From Flavobacteriaceae bacterium PS02338 (GTDB taxonomy: Bacteria > Bacteroidota > Bacteroidia > Sphingobacteriales > Sphingobacteriaceae), in NCBI GenBank assembly GCA_029959615.1, contig JASCOD010000010.1, positions 1-64,000 of the forward strand: a stretch of 64,000 nt of DNA. The letters run 5' to 3'. The notes under the pieces are model-generated. The model made no database searches and had not been told where the DNA came from. It saw nothing but the letters and a program-made list of their open reading frames with translations. Position numbers and translations under genes: made by a program. Below are positions 58,633 to 64,000 of this stretch, in pieces. Each line of letters opens with the position of its first letter. The first letter of the stretch is position 1.

Positions 58633-59325
58633 ATGAAAAAACAAATTATTACCGCAATCCTTGCGATTGCCTCAACCAGTACAATTATGGCACAGGAACA
58701 TCAAAACAAAAAGCATCACGGTCACGGAGACGGAAAACCTGCACACTCTGCAAATGAATATATGCACAAATCTTCTACGGATGATTTGATTAACCGTTTC
58801 GAATCCAAAGAACGTGACGAATACCAGCAACCGCACAAGGTGATGCAATACTTAGGCGACATCAATGGAAAAGCCATTATGGACATTGGTGCGGGAACGG
58901 GATATTTTTCTGTGAAACTTGCCAAACACGGAGCAAATGTAATTGCAGCCGATGTAAATGATGAGTTTCAGACTTTCCTAAAAAAACGTATTGAAGACAA
59001 CAAAATCGAGAATATCACTCTTCGCAAAATACCTTTTGACAGTCCTGATTTGAAAGACAATGAAGTGGATATGGTGTTAATCGTAAATTCATATCACCAT
59101 ATTGACAATCGAGCCGAGTATTTTGCAAAAGTAAAAAAAGGTTTGAAAAATGACGGAGAATTAGTGGTGATTGATTTCTTTAAAACCGATGTTCCGGTGG
59201 GACCTCCAACAAACCATAAAGTTTCGATTGATGAAGTAGTAGCAGAATTGAAAAAAGCTGGTTATACTTCTTTTGAAGTGAATGTAGATTTACTGCCGTA
59301 TCAATTTATTGTTAAAGCGAAATAA
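58633..59325 (+). CDS. Class I SAM-dependent methyltransferase with signal peptide
   Basis: 230 residues. SAM motif I MDIGAGTGYFSVKLA (about residues 81-95) and IVNSYHHIDNRAEYF (motif IV region) define a Rossmann methyltransferase. A signal peptide (ending STIMAQEH) and a His-rich linker (KKHHGHGDGK) come first. Export of a SAM-dependent enzyme is unexpected because SAM is cytoplasmic. The His-rich stretch may bind metal. Last gene of the TonB operon. Confidence 0.85.
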   Translation: MKKQIITAILAIASTSTIMAQEHQNKKHHGHGDGKPAHSANEYMHKSSTDDLINRFESKERDEYQQPHKVMQYLGDINGKAIMDIGAGTGYFSVKLAKHGANVIAADVNDEFQTFLKKRIEDNKIENITLRKIPFDSPDLKDNEVDMVLIVNSYHHIDNRAEYFAKVKKGLKNDGELVVIDFFKTDVPVGPPTNHKVSIDEVVAELKKAGYTSFEVNVDLLPYQFIVKAK

Positions 59326-59335
59326 GTTTTATTTC

Positions 59336-59380
59336 TGTAACAATGGTTACTGTGTATCTTTTAGTTCCCGATTAATTTTA
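59336..59380 (+). promoter_or_regulatory. Crp/Fnr-type promoter, site 4 (DinB operon)
   Basis: TGTAAC-AATG-GTTACT (59336-59351), 21 bp, TAATTTTA (59373-59380), and 22 bp to the ATG at 59403. Confidence 0.7.
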
Positions 59381-59402
59381 CAAAAATTTAAATGCAAGAA
59401 TA

Positions 59403-59948
59403 ATGGAAAATAAAACAACAGTACAGGAATTTAACCGCTTCTTAAATATCCACAAACAACTTTATCTTCAAACGTTGGAATTACTGAAAGATGTTCCTGA
59501 TGAAGTGTTTAAAAGTACACCAATTGATAACGAAGTGATGTATCTCGGAACTCGTGTGAATACAATTAATATAGGTGGATTAATCCGTCATTTTGTATTG
59601 GCAGAAATTCATTGGTTTCAAGCGATGAAAGAGGGAGAAAGTGGACTGGTAATTCCAAAACCTGATAACGCTTCTTTATTGGAAAACATTGCAGACGGAC
59701 AGGAATTAGTGGAAAAATACAGAGAAGTTTTTGCCAAAGGATTTGAAATCCTGAAAAGCTATACCGAAGAAGATTTAAACAAAACAGTTTCCTTTATGGG
59801 ACGGAAATACACGGTAATGGCATTTTTATGGATTACGTTCGGGCATCATTCGTATCATTTAGGACAAGTGGATATGCTGATGCGTCAAAACGGAATTTAT
59901 CCGGCTGAATATATGGAATGGCCTAACACTTCAACCTTAATCGGATAA
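59403..59948 (+). CDS. DinB family protein
   Basis: 181 residues, four-helix bundle. Three His likely bind metal: HFVLAEIHWFQ (about residues 64-74) and FGHHSYHLGQVDML (about 143-156). DinB/YfiT proteins are metal-dependent thiol S-transferase-like enzymes. It overlaps the CMD start by one base. Confidence 0.88.
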   Translation: MENKTTVQEFNRFLNIHKQLYLQTLELLKDVPDEVFKSTPIDNEVMYLGTRVNTINIGGLIRHFVLAEIHWFQAMKEGESGLVIPKPDNASLLENIADGQELVEKYREVFAKGFEILKSYTEEDLNKTVSFMGRKYTVMAFLWITFGHHSYHLGQVDMLMRQNGIYPAEYMEWPNTSTLIG

Positions 59949-60313
59949 TGGAAAACATTAGAAAAAAGTACGAAGAACTGCTAGGTTTCGTTCCGGAAAA
60001 CATCGAGAAAAGATTAAAATTGGCAGCGCTTTCAGACGAAACAGATGCCATAGAAATCATCGAAAAATACCGGGAACAACTCATTTACAACAATCCACTT
60101 GACAAGAAAACCCAGCAATTGGTTCACTTTTCCCTATTGATTGGCGGTATGCACAAAGAACCTGCAAAATTGCACGCCAAAGGAGCCTTAAAAGCCGGAG
60201 CAACCGTGAAAGAACTTTTTGGAGTTTGCGAAACCGCAGCGATTACAGGTGGAATGCCTGCATTTAGCATGGCAGTAGATTGTGTGTTTGAAGCAATTGA
60301 AAACCTGGCTTAA
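59948..60313 (+). CDS. Carboxymuconolactone decarboxylase/AhpD-like protein
   Basis: 121 residues of the CMD fold: VHFSLLIGGMHKEPAKLHAKGALKAG (split at about residues 57 and 66) and a VKELFGVCETAAITGG segment. The AhpD CxxC peroxidase pair is absent, so peroxidase activity is doubtful. Cotranscribed with DinB. Confidence 0.85.
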   Translation: MENIRKKYEELLGFVPENIEKRLKLAALSDETDAIEIIEKYREQLIYNNPLDKKTQQLVHFSLLIGGMHKEPAKLHAKGALKAGATVKELFGVCETAAITGGMPAFSMAVDCVFEAIENLA

Positions 60314-60327
60314 AATTTTTTTATTTG

Positions 60328-60372
60328 TGTAACCTTTGTTACAGTGTAGCTTAATGAGCTAAACTACTTTTA
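60328..60372 (+). promoter_or_regulatory. Crp/Fnr-type promoter, site 5 (efflux operon)
   Basis: Perfect TGTAAC-CTTT-GTTACA (60328-60343), 21 bp, TACTTTTA (60365-60372), 24 bp to the ATG at 60397. Confidence 0.78.
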
Positions 60373-60396
60373 CATTTTTAAAATAGTTTGGATTAA

Positions 60397-60978
60397 ATGA
60401 ATTTGTCTGAAAGACAGCTGGAAATAATAAAGGCATCAGGTAAAATATTGATGGAAAGCGGCATTGCAGGGCTTACAACTAAAAATTTGGCTCGGGAAAT
60501 GCATTTTTCAGAAAGTGCTTTGTATCGTCATTTCAAAAATAAAGAGGCAATCGTAACACTATTAATTGCTTATTTATCAGAAAATATTACCCAGCGTTTT
60601 GATGCCATTATCAATACAAAGCAATCACCGGAAGAAAAGTTTACAACACTTTTTAAAAGTCAGTTTTCGTATTTCAAACAAAATCCGTGCTTCATCAATA
60701 TTGTTTTATCAGACGGGTTGATTGATAATTCTGATGAGGTAAAAAATGCCATACAGCAATTATTACAAACCAATTTCATCCGTTTCAATTCCCTGATAAA
60801 GGAAGGACAAGAGACAGGTGTTTTTAGAACAGTAATAGCTTCAGAAGAACTTGTGCATATTGTTATGGGTACGTTTCGGCTGCAAATGCTGAAGTGGAAA
60901 TTGGCTTCTTTTGAATTTGATATTGAGGTTCAGGGACAAAAAACAATGAATAGCATTTTAGCTTTAATAAAGGTCTAA
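60397..60978 (+). CDS. TetR/AcrR family transcriptional regulator
   Basis: 193 residues. The TetR winged DNA-binding domain lies at the N-terminus (GLTTKNLAREMHFSESALYRHFKNKEAI, about residues 25-52), with a helical ligand-binding domain behind. It is the first gene of the efflux operon and probably represses it. Confidence 0.92.
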   Translation: MNLSERQLEIIKASGKILMESGIAGLTTKNLAREMHFSESALYRHFKNKEAIVTLLIAYLSENITQRFDAIINTKQSPEEKFTTLFKSQFSYFKQNPCFINIVLSDGLIDNSDEVKNAIQQLLQTNFIRFNSLIKEGQETGVFRTVIASEELVHIVMGTFRLQMLKWKLASFEFDIEVQGQKTMNSILALIKV

Positions 60979-60996
60979 TTTATAATATTTTTTTGA

Positions 60997-62322
60997 ATGA
61001 GAAAGTTAGTGAATATTCACAAACATAAATTGCTTATAGTCATCCTTTTCTTGCCTGTTATGGTATGGTCGCAGGAGAAGAAAGAATTTCATACGCTGGA
61101 CGAAGTACTTGCCTTTGCAAAGGAGAAAAAAGTCAGTTTCAGGAATGACATCATCCAGCAAAATTTAGCAGAGCTGAACAAAAAAACCGCAGTTGGAAAT
61201 GCCTTTAATCCGAGAATTCCGGTATCGGCTCAGGTTATTGATAATATGAATTTACAAACCAATTATATTCCTGCGGAAGTTTTCGGCGGTTTGCCCGGTT
61301 CTTTTCGTGAAATCACAATGGGGTTGCAATATGTCAGCACATTCAGCATACAACCGCAGTTCGATATTATTAACCTTGGAAATATAAGCCGTATAAAACT
61401 TGCCAAAACCAATCAGGAACTGGTAGCCAATCAGCAAAAAATAAACGAATGGACTATTTATGACCAGTTGAACGGCATTTACTTTAATATCTTATCGTTT
61501 CAGGGACAACAACAGATGGTAGAGCAGAATATCGTCATTGCAAAACAAATTTTAACAATCGTAAACAACAGGTTTGAAGAAGGGATTGTGCGAAAACAAG
61601 ATGTAAACGAAGCCGAAGTGAACCTCATTCGATTACAGGATCAGCTTTCGCAATTGCAATTTAATATCCAAATCCAACAGCAAAATCTTGCTTTGTTTTT
61701 TGAGAATGAAGCCAGTCCCATTTTAAATCAAAACATTCGAGATTTCGATCATAAACAAATATTGACAGAAGCAAACAACAATTTATGGGTAAACCATTAT
61801 CAGCTGAGAGAAAAAATGGCAGAACAGGAATGGAAAGCGGCACAGAAACAACAGTTACCCGTTTTGGGATTTGTATCTTCCTTTAATTGGCAAAACTTGA
61901 GTAATGAGTCCTTTTTTCATCCAAATTCCAATTGGATTGATTTTAATTACGTTGGTCTTCGTTTGAGTTGGGATTTACCTACTACCGTTTCAAAATATTC
62001 GGCGGTAAAAGAGAAAAAAATGCAATGGCAAATGGCCGAAAATGATCGTATTCACTTTTTGCGTGAAAACGAAACCCGCAATAGCAATTTGTTGGTGGAG
62101 TACGAAAAAGCATCTTCACAGCTCGAAAACTTTAAGAAAATTCAAACCTTGAAAGAAGATACTTATCAGAAATACTTCGATCAATATCAGGAAAATATTC
62201 TGCCCTTAGACAAATTACTTACTGCACAAACCGATATGCTGCTGAGCCAGCTAAATGTTATTACAGCTTTGGCAGGCATTGGATTTAGTGAAAATAAAAT
62301 TATCATCAATAATAAGTTTTAG
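60997..62322 (+). CDS. TolC family outer-membrane efflux protein
   Basis: 441 residues with signal peptide (ending VMVWSQ) and two OEP helical hairpins, including NNRFEEGIVRKQDVNEAEVN (about residues 188-207) and a similar motif near the C-terminus (QENILPLDKLLTAQTDML). It forms the outer-membrane channel of the tripartite system. Confidence 0.92.
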   Translation: MRKLVNIHKHKLLIVILFLPVMVWSQEKKEFHTLDEVLAFAKEKKVSFRNDIIQQNLAELNKKTAVGNAFNPRIPVSAQVIDNMNLQTNYIPAEVFGGLPGSFREITMGLQYVSTFSIQPQFDIINLGNISRIKLAKTNQELVANQQKINEWTIYDQLNGIYFNILSFQGQQQMVEQNIVIAKQILTIVNNRFEEGIVRKQDVNEAEVNLIRLQDQLSQLQFNIQIQQQNLALFFENEASPILNQNIRDFDHKQILTEANNNLWVNHYQLREKMAEQEWKAAQKQQLPVLGFVSSFNWQNLSNESFFHPNSNWIDFNYVGLRLSWDLPTTVSKYSAVKEKKMQWQMAENDRIHFLRENETRNSNLLVEYEKASSQLENFKKIQTLKEDTYQKYFDQYQENILPLDKLLTAQTDMLLSQLNVITALAGIGFSENKIIINNKF

Positions 62323-62326
62323 ACGT

Positions 62327-63418
62327 ATGAAAATAAAGTTGTTCGTTACCATTGTACTGTTCGTTACACTACAATCCTGTGGTTCAAAGGAAGAAGCGCA
62401 GCCGGTGGTAAAAGATATAAAAGAATTAGTTTTTGCATCGGGAATGCTCGATTGGGATGATGCCTATCATCTCACGGCACAAACAGATGGCATACTTACA
62501 GAAGCCAATTTTGAGGTGGGAGACAAAGTGAATACAGGAAAGGTCATTGCGGTTATCGACAATCCGTCTAACCGTATCAATACGCATTCGGCAGAGGAAC
62601 AATTAACCATTGCCAACGAAAACCTAACGGAAAATTCGCCTGCCATTCAGCAACTGGAACAAAACATTCGCTATGCAGAAAGCAAATACGAGCAAGACAA
62701 ACAACAAGCTGAACGTTATGAACGACTGTTCCAAAAGCAAAGTGTAGCCAAGGTAGAATTTGAGAATATGCAATTGGCAGCAAAAAATTCACTGGCACAG
62801 CTGAATGCCTTAAAAAAGCAAAAAGCAGAACTGTTGCAACGTGCCAAAACACAGCAGATTTCTAACAAAAATCAGCTACAAAACAGCAAAGTGATAGAAC
62901 GATACAATCAACTGATAATACCTCAAAATGGTACGATTGTCAACAAGCTGAAATCAACAGGAGATTATGTCAAAAAAGGAGATATTGTTGCCACAATTGC
63001 TGATGACAGCAAACCGGAAGTGGTATTGAACGTAGATGAAAAAAGCATCGGAAAAGTAAAATTGAGACAGTTGGTTTATATCCAGTTCAACACAGATAAA
63101 AACAACGTGTACGAAGGCAAAATCAGTGAAGTAGTAGCTGCATTTGATGAAAAAACACAATCATTTATTGTAAAAGTGCTGCTGAATGAAGCAGCTGCAA
63201 GTAGTATTTACGGCACACAACTGGAAGCTAATATTTTGACAAGCGAAAAGAAGAATGCTTTATTAATTCCGAGAAGCTATTTGGGCTTTGGAAATAAGGT
63301 AAAGCTAAAAGGAAAAGACGAACCCATTGTTGTAAAAACAGGTATCATTTCTACCGAATATGTAGAAATATTGGAAGGAATCAGCAAAGATGATATTCTG
63401 GAACATATAAAACTTTAG
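62327..63418 (+). CDS. Periplasmic adaptor (MFP/HlyD family) lipoprotein
   Basis: 363 residues. Lipobox TLQSCGS gives a lipid anchor at Cys; biotinyl-lipoyl and coiled-coil hairpin regions follow (residues about 50-200), with IDNPSN and SKYEQDKQQAERYERLFQKQ. ATG 62327 is the true start; the longer frame overlaps tolC. It bridges the permease and TolC. Confidence 0.9.
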   Translation: MKIKLFVTIVLFVTLQSCGSKEEAQPVVKDIKELVFASGMLDWDDAYHLTAQTDGILTEANFEVGDKVNTGKVIAVIDNPSNRINTHSAEEQLTIANENLTENSPAIQQLEQNIRYAESKYEQDKQQAERYERLFQKQSVAKVEFENMQLAAKNSLAQLNALKKQKAELLQRAKTQQISNKNQLQNSKVIERYNQLIIPQNGTIVNKLKSTGDYVKKGDIVATIADDSKPEVVLNVDEKSIGKVKLRQLVYIQFNTDKNNVYEGKISEVVAAFDEKTQSFIVKVLLNEAAASSIYGTQLEANILTSEKKNALLIPRSYLGFGNKVKLKGKDEPIVVKTGIISTEYVEILEGISKDDILEHIKL

Positions 63419-63422
63419 ACTG

Positions 63423-64000
63423 ATGAATATTAATACAGACATAGCCAGAACTTACCTTTTTTCAGGCAAAAAAATGACTGCTGTAGCCGTTCTTGGGGTA
63501 TTGCTCGGAATGTCAATCTATATTTTCATGAACAGTTTACTGGTTGGTTTTGATAAAGCATCTGACGAAAATATTTTCAAAAACACTCCACATATTCGGT
63601 TGTACAATGATGATGTCATCAGCAAAAATCTGGTAAGTGATACTGCTGCCGAGTACCTGATTTCCAATCCGAAAGTAGTACCCAAAGTCAATACCATCAT
63701 TAACCCGAACGGTATTGCAGAAATGGTACAACAACAGAAGGAAGTAACTGTGGTAACAGCCCAAGTCAACACAAGCGTGTTTTATAATAACGGAAAAACT
63801 CAGGTGAGTGGATTAAGCATTGGGATAAAGCCAGACGAAGCAGATATGATGTACAGCATTACATCATCAATGGTTGAAGGCAAATTTGAAACCCTGAAAT
63901 CCGACCCGAACGGCATCGTAATCGGTATAGGAATAGCAGAAAAAATGAACTTGGTACTTGGTGATAATATCAATCTTACATCACAAAAAGGTGTAACTAA
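63423..64000 (+). CDS. ABC transporter permease (MacB/FtsX type), truncated by window end
   Basis: The frame begins at ATG 63423 and is open to the window end (192 codons). One membrane segment (MTAVAVLGVLLGMSIYIF, about residues 18-35) leads into a MacB-like periplasmic core with the conserved NGIVIGIGIAEKMNLVLGD segment. With TolC and the adaptor it forms a MacAB-type exporter; the ATPase gene should lie further right. Confidence 0.85.
   Translation, partial: MNINTDIARTYLFSGKKMTAVAVLGVLLGMSIYIFMNSLLVGFDKASDENIFKNTPHIRLYNDDVISKNLVSDTAAEYLISNPKVVPKVNTIINPNGIAEMVQQQKEVTVVTAQVNTSVFYNNGKTQVSGLSIGIKPDEADMMYSITSSMVEGKFETLKSDPNGIVIGIGIAEKMNLVLGDNINLTSQKGVT

Overview
The window comes from a member of the Bacteroidota, most likely a flavobacterium or sphingobacterium of the Elizabethkingia, Chryseobacterium or Sphingobacterium kind. 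The evidence is the low GC content, -7 boxes of the TAnnTTTG type, and a Bacteroides-type transfer operon (TraE to TraQ, ParA-like TraA, DUF3408, MobA/MobB/MobC). Most or all of it is the inside of a CTnDOT-like integrative and conjugative element with cargo in several places. I see no integrase and no element end apart from a possible junction at the left edge. There are no tRNA, rRNA or CRISPR features.

Layout. 1-6350: a DUF932 gene cut off at a 26-bp palindrome, small conserved unknown genes, and a PRTRC cassette (proteins E, C, an unknown, B, ThiF-like). 6480-8670: a cassette-like run of single low-GC genes (two GNAT acetyltransferases, one secreted protein), each preceded by a copy of one repeat. 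8779-13000: a tandem winged-helix protein next to an unknown possible ADP-ribosyltransferase-like protein, a secreted protein, a lone receiver protein, a YoaK-type membrane protein and two excisionase-like HTH proteins. 13050-18290: a secreted M14/AspA-type hydrolase and a metal module: Acr3 arsenite exporter, a MerR regulator with ZntR/PbrR-type cysteines, a cytochrome c-FTR1 fusion and a Cys-rich secreted protein, with two matching MerR-type promoters. 18606-28105 (minus): the transfer apparatus TraE to TraQ. 28304-29140: an unknown gene. 29347-35345 (minus): an AT-rich five-gene insertion inside the tra region. It encodes an XRE regulator, a 907-residue protein with a MORC/MutL-like GHKL ATPase at one end and a histidine kinase core at the other, a response regulator, an HNH nuclease and a type IIG-like N6-adenine methylase. 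35438-37293 (minus): TraD-like, DUF3408 and ParA-type TraA. 37300-38020: a TA-rich short-period array and a hairpin-rich oriT candidate. 38026-39755: MobA and the MobB relaxase.

39767-43569: a Zur-type zinc-limitation operon (FAD oxidoreductase, COG0523 GTPase, FolE, MerC-like protein, a small protein and an ABC-ATPase fragment), divergent from a Fur/Zur regulator across two identical operator boxes. 43998-46104: a membrane protein, an Lrp regulator, a DUF2000 protein and a thioesterase. 46244-48238: the MobC coupling protein. 48377-48637: a remnant of pyrD. 48768-54669: a sulfur-handling operon (SQR-like flavoprotein, two YeeE/YedE halves, porin, Crp/Fnr regulator, DUF202, MFS). 54814-59325: an operon with a copper-receptor-like TonB protein. 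59403-60313: DinB and CMD proteins. 60397 to the end: a TetR-led tripartite efflux system (TolC, adaptor, ABC permease running off the window).

The promoters tie the genes into regulons. Five promoters between 48.7 and 60.4 kb share a TGTAAC-N4-GTTACA box exactly 21 bp upstream of the -7 element, which fits control by the local Crp/Fnr protein. The tra operon, the unknown gene at 28304 and mobC share a pair of 14-bp boxes spaced 20 bp apart. The two metal promoters share one MerR operator, and the zinc operon has a duplicated Zur box.
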